A stretch of DNA of 64,000 bases from Lachnospiraceae bacterium P6A3 (GTDB lineage Bacteria > Bacillota > Clostridia > Lachnospirales > Lachnospiraceae): the NCBI GenBank assembly GCA_000702085.1, contig JNKP01000001.1:1-64000 (forward strand). The letters run 5' to 3'. Shown here piece after piece: positions 1-8,645 of the stretch (position 1 is its first letter; every line of letters starts with the position of its first letter). Made by a program: the position numbers and the translations under genes. The notes beneath the pieces are model-generated. The model saw nothing but the letters and a program-made list of their open reading frames with translations, was not told the DNA's origin and searched no databases.

Positions 1-110
1 TCTCTGAAATTTCTATGCCGGTTTCGAGTTCCGGCTTAAATAGGAATTTTCAGGGATGCATTAGTATTGAATTATCAAGGAACTTTGCCGCTCTCGCAAG
101 CGACAGCTTA
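1..110 (-). other. putative rRNA-operon leader
   Basis: This non-coding stretch, read leftward, follows the promoter at 114-142. It contains a compact hairpin (GTCGCTTGCGAGAGCGGC, about 89-106) and then an imperfect long hairpin (4-53) whose outer arms pair CTGAAA with TTTCAG and whose inner arms pair GCCGG with CCGGC. The order of strong promoter, GC-rich small hairpin, and a TTCCTTGATAATTCAAT-like box resembles what I remember of leaders ahead of 16S rRNA genes in Lachnospiraceae. The 16S gene itself would lie outside the window, so the assignment is inferred. No convincing protein is encoded here. Confidence 0.45.
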
Positions 111-113
111 TAT

Positions 114-142
114 AAAATATCACAGTGATATTTTGATGTCAA
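114..142 (-). promoter_or_regulatory. strong promoter with UP-like element
   Basis: On the minus strand a perfect TTGACA (-35, 137-142) is followed after 17 bases by TATTTT (-10, 114-119). Directly upstream (143-172) is an A/T-tract resembling an UP element. It reads leftward out of the window and probably drives a stable-RNA operon. Confidence 0.5.
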
Positions 143-174
143 CAACTTTTTTAAAAAATTTTTTTGAACATAAA

Positions 175-216
175 AAGAAGCCCGTGACACACAAAAAATG
201 CGATCACAGGCTTCTT
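175..216 (-). terminator. Rho-independent terminator
   Basis: The hairpin arms AAGAAGCC and GGCTTCTT, extended by GTGA/TCAC, are followed on the minus strand by TTTTTATG. It lies just after the stop codon of the solute-binding lipoprotein gene and separates it from the rRNA-like promoter. Confidence 0.8.
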
Positions 217-230
217 AAAAATCACCAAAA

Positions 231-2279
231 TTATGATGCCAAATACGCTTCTACTTCTCTGTCAATCGAAGATGCTGCTTCATCCAATGATATCTTGCCG
301 TCAAAGTATTGCTGTGCATAATCAAGTACAATCACTTTAACATTGTAATCTGAGAACTGAAGATTGTTGCATGAATTAAGATGCTGAATAATATAACCCT
401 TCTCTTCTTCACTGGGTGCATATATTCTATATGTCATTCCATCTTTTTCATATTCATACATCAGCATATTATTATTTCTGGGAACAGTGTCTTCAGCCCA
501 GACTTCATACGCACTCTTAATAACCGGAATACCGTTTGTGAGATTATTCTGATAATCCTCACTTAAAAATTGTTTAACAAAGTCCCAGCACTCATTGGTA
601 TATGCATTATCAGAAATGATCATAAAACTCATGGAAGGAACATACACACCACTGCCTGCAGACGATGCGACGGGGATACCAATATCGGTAAAATCACCCT
701 TTGCAGAATAAATAGACTCAAGGTTTAAATCGCCTAAGCTATATCCGGTAATATCATATAAAATATTTGATCCGGCATTCTCTGCTGAAAATTGTTTTAC
801 AGACGCTTCATCTATATCGGAAGGGAGCAAAGATGCTATTTCAAGATATTGCTTAAAACCGTCCGAATCAAAAGAACAGGTTTTATCACTGTAATTTATA
901 TATAAATATCCTCCGTATTCAAGAATTCTATCGAGAAAGATTTGTTTCGTATCTCCAAAAAACAGGACTCTGGTTTCTGCAATAGGTTTATAGACAGAAA
1001 GCAATCCATTTTCGTCCCAGGATTGATCTCTGCCATATAAATCACTGCTGCATATAGCGGTTCTATATGTATATGACGGAACTATAGAATATATGTTTTC
1101 GAGATCATAAAACAATGATATTGATTTATCGCTAAAAGATATATGTTTGGTAACAGAATCATTCTTGAGAATAGATTTAAGATCAACAAATTTATTTACT
1201 TCACCCATTTTAAGACAGAATGATTCATCATATCCGGTTGTATTTAATACCAAATCAGGGCTATATCCGGAAACAAGATCTTCTTTTAATGCAGCCCAGG
1301 CCTTTTCGGAATCACCATCAAATATTTCATCTGAATAATCGTTTATGGTTATTCTGAATCCATTTTTTGAATTATTGAAAGCATCAACAAATTGTTTTAA
1401 TGAGTCATTGACACCGGTACTTGCCAAAACAATAGCTTTGTACCCCAAATTTCTATCGTCCAACCTGTTAAAACAAGCCAGATGTTCATTTCCTTCCAAG
1501 TCTCTGTAAAGGCCGGAAAATGAATCATTATTCAAAATAATGACAGCATCAAAATTACGAGCCAAAACTCCGGAATTTATAAAATCAAAATATTCCGAAA
1601 CATAGTTTAAATCACTGTCAAAAACAGAAATACCGGTAGGATTAAACTTATAGATATTTCCATCTTTTCCGTCAGCAAAATCCTTGTATTCGTAATAAGA
1701 ATACTCAACCGAATCACACTCGGTTACAGAAACGCATTCTCCGTTAGAATTCCAATTCACTTTATAATACTGCAAATCCATTCCATCCGGAATCTCATTA
1801 CTGTTTAAATAACCATACAACTCGCAATCAGCAGATATATTACCATTGTCATCAAAATCAAATCCAAAATACGATATATTTGCGTAATCAAATTTAGATA
1901 AATCAATGGAAAAACTATCACTAAACTTATCAGAATACGAAAAACGATCATTCCTAATCGAGAACGGAAGATCCAACGAGCCGGAAAACAATTCATTCCC
2001 CTGCGTATCAAATCTGATCAAGTAGTAATCACTGAAATTTGAAACAATATCATAAGAACTGAAAACATATCCATATTCCGAATCTCCGGAATAAAGACCG
2101 TTAACATTAAGATTACCGGGAATATAAGAAGTATCAATTTCGCAAATACTAAAACCACCTGTATTCAAAGAGGCTGCGTCAGAAATATAGCTTCCGGATT
2201 CAAGAGAGTTCTGCCCACAACCGGATAATAATATAAGCGAAAGCAGAGAAGTGAAAAAAACAAAAGAAAATTTCTTCAT
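231..2279 (-). CDS. orphan extracellular solute-binding lipoprotein
   Basis: The 682-residue protein has a lipoprotein signal: a hydrophobic stretch at residues 4-19 and a lipobox ending LLSGC, so Cys21 would be lipidated and the protein anchored outside the membrane. Residues about 22-275 are rich in Asp, Ser and Tyr and look like a repeated beta-sheet (propeller-like) domain. From about residue 280 the sequence resembles family 1 (sugar-type) ABC substrate-binding proteins, with a helix like DSLKQFVDAFN and a PDLVLNTTGY strand. No permease or ATPase gene lies beside it. It sits between two terminators, so it is probably transcribed alone, although no clear Shine-Dalgarno is visible upstream. 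The ligand is unknown; it could act as a sensor or adhesin rather than a transporter part. Confidence 0.7.
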   Translation of the reverse strand: MKKFSFVFFTSLLSLILLSGCGQNSLESGSYISDAASLNTGGFSICEIDTSYIPGNLNVNGLYSGDSEYGYVFSSYDIVSNFSDYYLIRFDTQGNELFSGSLDLPFSIRNDRFSYSDKFSDSFSIDLSKFDYANISYFGFDFDDNGNISADCELYGYLNSNEIPDGMDLQYYKVNWNSNGECVSVTECDSVEYSYYEYKDFADGKDGNIYKFNPTGISVFDSDLNYVSEYFDFINSGVLARNFDAVIILNNDSFSGLYRDLEGNEHLACFNRLDDRNLGYKAIVLASTGVNDSLKQFVDAFNNSKNGFRITINDYSDEIFDGDSEKAWAALKEDLVSGYSPDLVLNTTGYDESFCLKMGEVNKFVDLKSILKNDSVTKHISFSDKSISLFYDLENIYSIVPSYTYRTAICSSDLYGRDQSWDENGLLSVYKPIAETRVLFFGDTKQIFLDRILEYGGYLYINYSDKTCSFDSDGFKQYLEIASLLPSDIDEASVKQFSAENAGSNILYDITGYSLGDLNLESIYSAKGDFTDIGIPVASSAGSGVYVPSMSFMIISDNAYTNECWDFVKQFLSEDYQNNLTNGIPVIKSAYEVWAEDTVPRNNNMLMYEYEKDGMTYRIYAPSEEEKGYIIQHLNSCNNLQFSDYNVKVIVLDYAQQYFDGKISLDEAASSIDREVEAYLAS

Positions 2280-2310
2280 GAAATATATATTCCAATCATA
2301 TTCTTATTTA

Positions 2311-2340
2311 AAATGCCGGAGATTTTTATCTCCGGCATTT
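2311..2340 (-). terminator. terminator ending the pilus operon
   Basis: A 12-bp perfect stem (AAATGCCGGAGA / TCTCCGGCATTT) with a 6-base loop lies 8 bases after the stop of the large pseudopilin gene. The T-run is short in either direction, so termination may be partial, with read-through into the lipoprotein gene. Confidence 0.75.
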
Positions 2341-2348
2341 TAGATTTA

Positions 2349-4769
2349 TTAAGGTTTTTTAATGTAAATTACTCCGGATCCTGTGCTGGTATCGCTCAAA
2401 TGGAAAGTCTGACCAGTAATCACAGTCGAGCCAGATGCACTACCTACACTCTGACCCGCTACTCCGGATGAAGCAACCTCATCTATGTAAGGATAAGTGG
2501 TATCAAATACAATTCTGTAATTACCGCTGGGCATAAGAGAATAAGCACCACCTTCAATGTAAATTACTTCAACAGAAACCTTTCTAGCAGGATATGCATC
2601 CTCTTCATAGTTGTTATAAAGATCATAAGAAGTATGATCAGCATCATTTAGAACAACAGGGCCGGGAGCTCCGAAAGATCCGTTCCATTCAATTCTGAAT
2701 TTTGAAAGCAATGTCGAATCGGTAACAGGAACATAATCATCTCCGTCTTTCACCTCAAGTCTATAATGCATACGATAAGCGTCAGTCTGCATGTTACATC
2801 CCGAGAAATAAACAGGAATCTTCACATCGGAATTAGGCATTACATAAGCATTATCTTCATTGTAATAAGTCTTATCATCATAAGTTCCGTTAGAAGGATT
2901 ATAAACATAAGCGGTTGCAGGAGGAACATGACCGGTGCTGGAATCACTGAACACATTTACGCTGTCATAGAAAACATCAAGCTGAACCTTAAAAGTATAA
3001 CCCTTATCAGGCTTAAACAGACATCCGGTACCGCCGCCTTCGTTACAACGAAGCTTTACAAGAAGGTTATCCGAAACAAGATCGGTAGGCTTGTTGTCAT
3101 TCATACCGATAACAAAGGATTTCCATTCGGTAGTACCATCCTCCAAATACCAAAGAGTAGTCCAATACTTAATGTGTTTACCGGCATTTCCATCGATTGC
3201 GGCAATAGAGTTAATTCCTTTGCTGTTCAAATATGCATTATGAACAAGTTCATCGTAGAGAGTATTATTGATATACTGTGAAGAGAACTTACCGACTATG
3301 AACGCAGGAGTACCTCTGTAAATACCTTTTCCAACTTCAGGGAAAGGTCCGGGGCCATTGCTGGTAATCTTCATAGTGTCATAATAAGCAATCCTTCTGA
3401 CAACACCGCCCTGGGTGACACTACCATAGGTAAACCGTGTATAGGTTCCACCATTTTTATCGGTAAGAATCTTGGTAACCTTATTATTAGACTGAACTAA
3501 AGGATTGTTATAAACAGTATTTGCAGGAAGTTCACCGGAATGAACAGCTACAGCAATTACATAAACATCCCTGGGAAGATCTTCAGCAAGTTTAATCTGA
3601 ACAGAAGGAGACCCGGATGTAACTTCGGTAGCATTAATGTATGCAGATGCATCGCTTCCGTCAGAGAATCTGTAAAGGAAAACAACTTCTGAAGGGTCCT
3701 TATATCCATATGTACCTGAATCATAAGGTGCACCAAACTGTCTGGATTCATTTCTGAGACCAAGGTCTACGGTAGCAACTTCATATACGCAGTCCTTTTT
3801 TCCTGCATTAGGATTGCCGGCAGCAGAAGATCTTACAGCCGTATCAACACTAAACTCACACTGGGTTGCTTCTCTAGCAAGAACATGAACAACCTCAGTA
3901 TCAACAAGAGTAGTTCCACCGGCTAAAGTCTTAATTGCAGTAAACTTGTAATCAGCACTGTTTGTAGAAGCAAGCAGCTGATCCTTCAGTTCACAGCGTA
4001 CAGTCCACTTATCGGTGGTGCCCGATACCTGAGTCATGGTCATAGTGAAATCATTGGTTCCACTGAGCTTAACAGGCTGACCAAATGTAGTATTGGTAGA
4101 ATCAAAATTATAAACTACAGCCTGAAACTCAAAATAAGCACCGTTTCCGCTATTCTGACCGGGCTCAAGATATACATAATACTCTCCGCCAATAGGAGGA
4201 ATGTCAAATGCAATAACAGGAGCAGCATCTACAGAACCGCCGCCTGTCGAAATAAAGTCATGGTTTCTTGAACTGGTATCGGTTACGGCGTGATAAGTTC
4301 TTTCGTTTACGTTGAAATCCATAGAAATATTTACATTTCTATTCTTATCAAAAGTAGAGTTGAACTTACAAGCAGTAACATTAGATGCAAGAACACCGGA
4401 TCCCACACTGATTCCTGCAGAATTAACCGCGGTATAATCTACAGTTTTAGCTCCTGCATTATACGATACAGTAACGGTTACCATATCATTTCCTTCAGGA
4501 TGAACAATGGTAAGCGAAGTGCTCTCACCATCACCTGGAGTAACTGTCTTGGCATCGATCAGCCAGTCACAGATAAGATTTGCGGAGACCTGAGCCTCTT
4601 CCTGTACGTCGACTTCAGAAGCGCCTCTCGTATAGCTCCTCGAGCTTACATACATGGCACCGCCGATAGCTATACCGACTACCGAAAGAATAGCCATGGC
4701 AATAACCAGCTCGATGAAAGAGAGACCGGCTGCCCCCAATTTGCCATAATGCTTAAATAGTTTCTTCAT
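2349..4769 (-). CDS. very large minor pseudopilin, possible tip adhesin
   Basis: The protein starts with a type III (prepilin) signal: a basic leader ending GAAG, cleavage before LSFIE with Glu at mature position 5, then a hydrophobic helix. I chose the second of two adjacent ATGs because an AAAGGAG sequence lies 6 bases upstream, giving 806 residues; an upstream in-frame ATG has no ribosome site. Ordinary minor pilins are 150-250 residues, so the beta-rich ectodomain of about 770 residues is exceptional. No enzymatic motif was recognised. It is the last gene of the pilus operon, and its size suggests a tip or adhesin role. The prepilin class is clear; the function of the ectodomain is inference. 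Confidence 0.8.
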   Translation of the reverse strand: MKKLFKHYGKLGAAGLSFIELVIAMAILSVVGIAIGGAMYVSSRSYTRGASEVDVQEEAQVSANLICDWLIDAKTVTPGDGESTSLTIVHPEGNDMVTVTVSYNAGAKTVDYTAVNSAGISVGSGVLASNVTACKFNSTFDKNRNVNISMDFNVNERTYHAVTDTSSRNHDFISTGGGSVDAAPVIAFDIPPIGGEYYVYLEPGQNSGNGAYFEFQAVVYNFDSTNTTFGQPVKLSGTNDFTMTMTQVSGTTDKWTVRCELKDQLLASTNSADYKFTAIKTLAGGTTLVDTEVVHVLAREATQCEFSVDTAVRSSAAGNPNAGKKDCVYEVATVDLGLRNESRQFGAPYDSGTYGYKDPSEVVFLYRFSDGSDASAYINATEVTSGSPSVQIKLAEDLPRDVYVIAVAVHSGELPANTVYNNPLVQSNNKVTKILTDKNGGTYTRFTYGSVTQGGVVRRIAYYDTMKITSNGPGPFPEVGKGIYRGTPAFIVGKFSSQYINNTLYDELVHNAYLNSKGINSIAAIDGNAGKHIKYWTTLWYLEDGTTEWKSFVIGMNDNKPTDLVSDNLLVKLRCNEGGGTGCLFKPDKGYTFKVQLDVFYDSVNVFSDSSTGHVPPATAYVYNPSNGTYDDKTYYNEDNAYVMPNSDVKIPVYFSGCNMQTDAYRMHYRLEVKDGDDYVPVTDSTLLSKFRIEWNGSFGAPGPVVLNDADHTSYDLYNNYEEDAYPARKVSVEVIYIEGGAYSLMPSGNYRIVFDTTYPYIDEVASSGVAGQSVGSASGSTVITGQTFHLSDTSTGSGVIYIKKP

Positions 4770-4807
4770 CATATGCTCCTTTTCCGCAATGATTAATAAA
4801 ACAAGAC

Positions 4808-4835
4808 AACGGGATGAAAATATACTCATCCCGTT
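4808..4835 (-). terminator. intergenic hairpin / attenuator in pilus operon
   Basis: A 10-bp perfect stem (AACGGGATGA / TCATCCCGTT) with an 8-base loop lies between the GspH-like gene and the large pseudopilin, just upstream of the latter's ribosome site. It is followed by a broken T-rich stretch. It probably reduces, but does not abolish, expression of the last gene. Confidence 0.6.
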
Positions 4836-4847
4836 ATCATAATACCA

Positions 4848-5366
4848 TTAAGATAACGACGTTTCAACTCTTCCAGTGAATTTATCAATTTTAACATTCA
4901 TGGTTCTTCTGCCGTTTGTTACTGCAATATTAACAACAGGAGCCGCACCGCCGGTTGTTTTGACACTGCCGTTTCCTCTGTCAAATTCAATCTGAACAGA
5001 AGAAACCGAAGAAAGCGTGGTAGTTCCGGCAACACCGTCATAGGTAATATCTACTGTTAATCCGGGTTTGCCGACAGCAACCAGATCGCCGTAAGGCTGT
5101 CCGTCAACATACATCTGAACATAAACGCTGTCTCCGGGCGCCTGAGAAAGAACAATATAACCGCTCTGCTTTCCCATTGTCAGGTTTCTGGTCTGTTCAA
5201 GAGACGAACCAATCTTCAATCCGCAAGAATTGACCTGTTTATCAGTGGCAACTGTAGTTGAAAGAAATGTAACAGCTCCGATGATCGAAATAATAGCAAG
5301 GACAATAATAATCTCAATCAAGGAAATACCACGGTTATCAATTTTTTTGATATTTTTCTTATCCAT
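4848..5366 (-). CDS. minor pseudopilin (GspH/FimT-like)
   Basis: The 172-residue prepilin has a short basic leader ending in Gly13, then ISLIE with Glu at mature position 5 and a hydrophobic helix (about residues 14-36). This is the signature of substrates of the prepilin peptidase encoded in the same operon. The rest is a small beta-rich domain ending in a MNVKIDKFTG-like strand, as in GspH/FimT minor pilins. It would help initiate or prime assembly of the pilus. It lies 18 bases downstream of the PilX-like gene. Confidence 0.85.
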   Translation of the reverse strand: MDKKNIKKIDNRGISLIEIIIVLAIISIIGAVTFLSTTVATDKQVNSCGLKIGSSLEQTRNLTMGKQSGYIVLSQAPGDSVYVQMYVDGQPYGDLVAVGKPGLTVDITYDGVAGTTTLSSVSSVQIEFDRGNGSVKTTGGAAPVVNIAVTNGRRTMNVKIDKFTGRVETSLS

Positions 5367-5384
5367 AATAAACCTTTCGAAACA

Positions 5385-6320
5385 TTAGCTCTTCTGCCAG
5401 TTTACATAGTATATAAGCTGATACATATTCCAATTATGATAATCGGAGGTAGAGAAACCGCTGCTCCAGTCAAGAGGAGGGAACTGAATGGCAATATCAG
5501 TGGTGACAATTGATCTGTAACCGTTCTGAATGGTTACAACACCGACATTTTTGATCAGAACTCTGCACTCTTTTTCGTTCTTAAGAACTCCGGGATGTGC
5601 GGTATCTTCAACATCCAACACAACAAATGCATCCAAATAATCCTGAGCTGTTGAATAACCATAAAGCTGATCAGTGCAGACCATATACATCTTAGCCGAT
5701 CCATCGGAATTACCGGGGAAATTTCCGGGAATGGATGAGTATGTATTAATGAAACCGATAGGATTATTAGCATATCCGGCATCGGTTATTACGCCGTCAT
5801 TGCACACTATATCACTTACAGGAATACCATCGGCAAGCCCCGTAGGATTAAGAGAAGGGGTAGGAGTACCTGTATAAGTAAGATTATGTAAAATATTCTT
5901 GATAAGAGTAGAAGAAATTACCGTTGAACCGTCAGTACCAACACTGGCTCCACCATACTGTTCAAGCAATATCTTCTTAAATTCTTTCTCAAATTCGGTA
6001 TAAAAATATCTTCTTCTTGCATCAGCAGTCAAAAGATTTGCATATCTTGAATTGGTACGCATATATGCAATATTCATTGCTTCGGAAACAGGAACAATAA
6101 GATTAGACTGCATCCTCTCCAAAGGTATCTCACTGGTATAGAAGGAAATCCTGGTATTAAGATCTGTCTTCTTCATCCTGTAGTTGATACCGGACATATA
6201 GAGAATAACCGTAGCGAGAATACTAACAAAGAGAAGAACTATGATGCAAACAATCATCGCTGATCCCTTGTTATCTCTCACTATTGAATTCTTTTTTCCG
6301 AATAATGATTTCATACGCAT
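5385..6320 (-). CDS. PilX/GspK-like minor pseudopilin
   Basis: A basic leader is followed by KGSAMIV and a long hydrophobic helix, with no Glu at the +5 position. Lack of Glu5 is typical of GspK-type minor pseudopilins, and the GSAM start recalls PilX. The ectodomain is about 270 residues. The start at ATG 6320 overlaps the upstream stop as TGATG, indicating translational coupling; an upstream TTG two codons earlier is less likely. It probably sits at the tip complex of the pseudopilus together with the neighbouring minor pilins. Whether the leader is processed is uncertain. Confidence 0.7.
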   Translation of the reverse strand: MRMKSLFGKKNSIVRDNKGSAMIVCIIVLLFVSILATVILYMSGINYRMKKTDLNTRISFYTSEIPLERMQSNLIVPVSEAMNIAYMRTNSRYANLLTADARRRYFYTEFEKEFKKILLEQYGGASVGTDGSTVISSTLIKNILHNLTYTGTPTPSLNPTGLADGIPVSDIVCNDGVITDAGYANNPIGFINTYSSIPGNFPGNSDGSAKMYMVCTDQLYGYSTAQDYLDAFVVLDVEDTAHPGVLKNEKECRVLIKNVGVVTIQNGYRSIVTTDIAIQFPPLDWSSGFSTSDYHNWNMYQLIYYVNWQKS

Positions 6321-7912
6321 CACCAATTTACAAATTCAGAAGTCATGGTTTCTATTACGTTAGCAGCATCATGAGTTGCACCTGCCGGATATACCGTAAC
6401 TGTGATCTGCCACCTGGACTGGAACAAATGATCAACAGGTCCTGCACCGCTAAGCTCTTCTGCCATATAAGGCATTGAAGCCTGATCCGACAATAAGTGA
6501 GAAACATTGCCATCGGACAAATCTCTTAATCCATTGACATAACCGGGATTTGTAACAAGATAAGAATCAAAATCCGTACGGTTAAAGCAAAGAGTCGTTG
6601 AATGATTAGTTATATGAGATGCAACATTTGATGCAAACGAACCACTGTATGTCTTAAGGCTGCTACCGTCTCTTACATCATAAAGCAGATTGTGATAAAT
6701 ATTAGTTTTAATAGCATTTGATGTAAGATCAAGATTCGGTGCATAATGGTGCTCAGCATCATTATATCCGTCAGGAGTAAACACTCCGTCTTTAAACTGC
6801 TTGAAAATATAAATATCCAAGCTGTCTATAGGAACATCTCCGGGCTGAGGATCAGGGTTAGTTGCAAGTCCGGTCATAGTGTTCTTAATGACAAAATTGT
6901 CATTATAAGTTGCAAGCACTTTATGATCATTCCTCTGAGTAGGAGAAACAGATTTATAAGCAGGATAATAGTAGAAAAATACAGCAGTAACACGATTATT
7001 GATAAGATTCATACCGTCATTGGGAGTCCCATCAAAATCAGCTACGTAAAAAGGAGAGCCACTTGCCATAGTATAATCCGTACTAAGGCTACCGCGGCAT
7101 CCTACATTGTAATCAGTACCGCTTATGGTGATTGTCTTGGCTTCCAGTGAAAACTGACTTGAATTTACTATACCGTCATCATCCGAATCATATCCGGCAC
7201 AATAATACTCGACCTTGATATTCACGCCTGAATCTGAAGCTGTAATAATAATCTTTCTGTCTATAACAATACGGCTGACAATAATATCATTTTCGCTGAA
7301 ATTACTGCTGTGATCGCCGGCAGGAAGTGTGCCGCCGCCAACTCGATACACATTAGAACCGTTAATTACGTCAGCAGCAATTTTCTCAATGATCTTCGAT
7401 TGAGCAACTGCATCTTCTCCGAGTAAAGTTTCTGCATTAGCTTCGGTAAAGTTTGCAGTCATATTGGAACTCATGGATTGGATGGTTGAAGTATCGGTAT
7501 TGTTGCCTGCAATTTCATTGTATTCAACAACCACATCATAAGCTCTTCTGTTGGCATTTCCGGCATCAACAGCATCACCGGATCCGGTAGTTGTTCTTAC
7601 ACCTGTAAGAGTATAGGAACCGGTTGATCCGGTAACTCCGGCAACGGTAAACTGTGTACCATTGTTAAGGATGCTACCGTCAGCAAGTGCCGCTTCAATC
7701 TGGGTAATGCTGACGTTAGCTCCTTTGGTACGTTCAATAATTGCCTGAGCAATGCCTGTTGACTGCATCACTCTCTGGGATCGGAAATTATAACCGGTCG
7801 AATAGACGAAGGCATAAAGCATAGGCACAATAGCTGCAGCAAAAATAGCGATTGCAACCAGGAGCTCAACAAGCGTCATACCTTTATTGTTTTTTCTGAT
7901 CCCTTTGTTCAT
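6320..7912 (-). CDS. PilV-like minor pseudopilin
   Basis: The protein has 530 residues. The leader ends KNNKG at residue 11 and is followed by MTLVE (Glu at mature +5) and a hydrophobic helix with AIAIFAAAIVP, the pattern of PilV/GspI-type minor pilins. The ectodomain is much larger than the usual 120-180 residues and rich in Asn, Ser, Thr and Asp, suggesting an exposed adhesive or structural domain. A GGAG sequence stands 5 bases before the ATG. It is coupled to the next gene by a TGATG overlap. The prepilin class is certain; the assignment to the PilV type is moderate. Confidence 0.8.
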   Translation of the reverse strand: MNKGIRKNNKGMTLVELLVAIAIFAAAIVPMLYAFVYSTGYNFRSQRVMQSTGIAQAIIERTKGANVSITQIEAALADGSILNNGTQFTVAGVTGSTGSYTLTGVRTTTGSGDAVDAGNANRRAYDVVVEYNEIAGNNTDTSTIQSMSSNMTANFTEANAETLLGEDAVAQSKIIEKIAADVINGSNVYRVGGGTLPAGDHSSNFSENDIIVSRIVIDRKIIITASDSGVNIKVEYYCAGYDSDDDGIVNSSQFSLEAKTITISGTDYNVGCRGSLSTDYTMASGSPFYVADFDGTPNDGMNLINNRVTAVFFYYYPAYKSVSPTQRNDHKVLATYNDNFVIKNTMTGLATNPDPQPGDVPIDSLDIYIFKQFKDGVFTPDGYNDAEHHYAPNLDLTSNAIKTNIYHNLLYDVRDGSSLKTYSGSFASNVASHITNHSTTLCFNRTDFDSYLVTNPGYVNGLRDLSDGNVSHLLSDQASMPYMAEELSGAGPVDHLFQSRWQITVTVYPAGATHDAANVIETMTSEFVNW

Positions 7913-7952
7913 AATGTCTCCAATTTCAATAAGTTATTTGCCGATAACAATA

Positions 7953-8645
7953 TCAATCAGCTTCAACGCTGGTGGTAACACCAAAGAGGTTAGAAAGACC
8001 GGTCTCATACTCAACAACCTGAGGCTGTTCGTAATCGCATCCTGCGCCCTGTACATAATAGAAGCTGAGGAGAGATTCGCCTTCTACGTAGCCTTCTTCA
8101 TTGAGATGATATGACATATTACCGATTGCAAGATCATAATTACCGGTAAGAACCTCATCAATCATGCCTTTGAGACCTTCATATGAAACCTTACCCTCAT
8201 AAGAAACATCAAATTTTCTGAATCTGATCTCCTGATCATAGCCTTCAATCTGTGCAGCGTTTACAACGTCTGCAGGAATTACGGAAATATTTTCGGGAGT
8301 TGCAAATCCAATCTGAGTAAGATCAAATACGTTACCGGATGCACCATGAAGGTTGAATGCTTCATAAACACCATCTTCGTATCTTGCACTTCCGGCATAG
8401 CTTGCAAATACCTTTTTAATAGCCTCGGTCATAGTCTCAGTGTCTTTGATATTCTGCTCTTCGGTATCATAGTACATCTGAAGAGCTGCTATTCTGGTTC
8501 TGAGATTCTGATTCTCAGCTTCTATGGAAGTAGCTTTGCTTTCCATATTTCTGTATCCGACAAAAAACGCTATAGCGATCAAAGCAATGGAAACGGCAAT
8601 TGCCATATAAAATCTTGACTTATCATCAATATTATTCTTTTTCAT
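7953..8645 (-). CDS. pilO: PilO-like pilus alignment protein
   Basis: The 230-residue protein has one N-terminal membrane segment (about residues 13-30), a short coiled-coil (about 36-60, with ATSIEAENQNLRTRIAAL), and a C-terminal domain about 150 residues long that could form the ferredoxin-like fold of PilO. PilO pairs with PilN to link PilM at the cytoplasmic face to the rest of the pilus machine. The position immediately after the PilM-PilN fusion (stop/start overlap TAATG) supports this. Direct sequence identity is weak, as is usual for PilO. Confidence 0.7.
   Translation of the reverse strand: MKKNNIDDKSRFYMAIAVSIALIAIAFFVGYRNMESKATSIEAENQNLRTRIAALQMYYDTEEQNIKDTETMTEAIKKVFASYAGSARYEDGVYEAFNLHGASGNVFDLTQIGFATPENISVIPADVVNAAQIEGYDQEIRFRKFDVSYEGKVSYEGLKGMIDEVLTGNYDLAIGNMSYHLNEEGYVEGESLLSFYYVQGAGCDYEQPQVVEYETGLSNLFGVTTSVEAD

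Noticed and set aside
67-321. 84-residue open frame on the plus strand
   Set aside because: It spans the promoter and the terminator hairpin and has no ribosome site; it overlaps the end of the lipoprotein gene.
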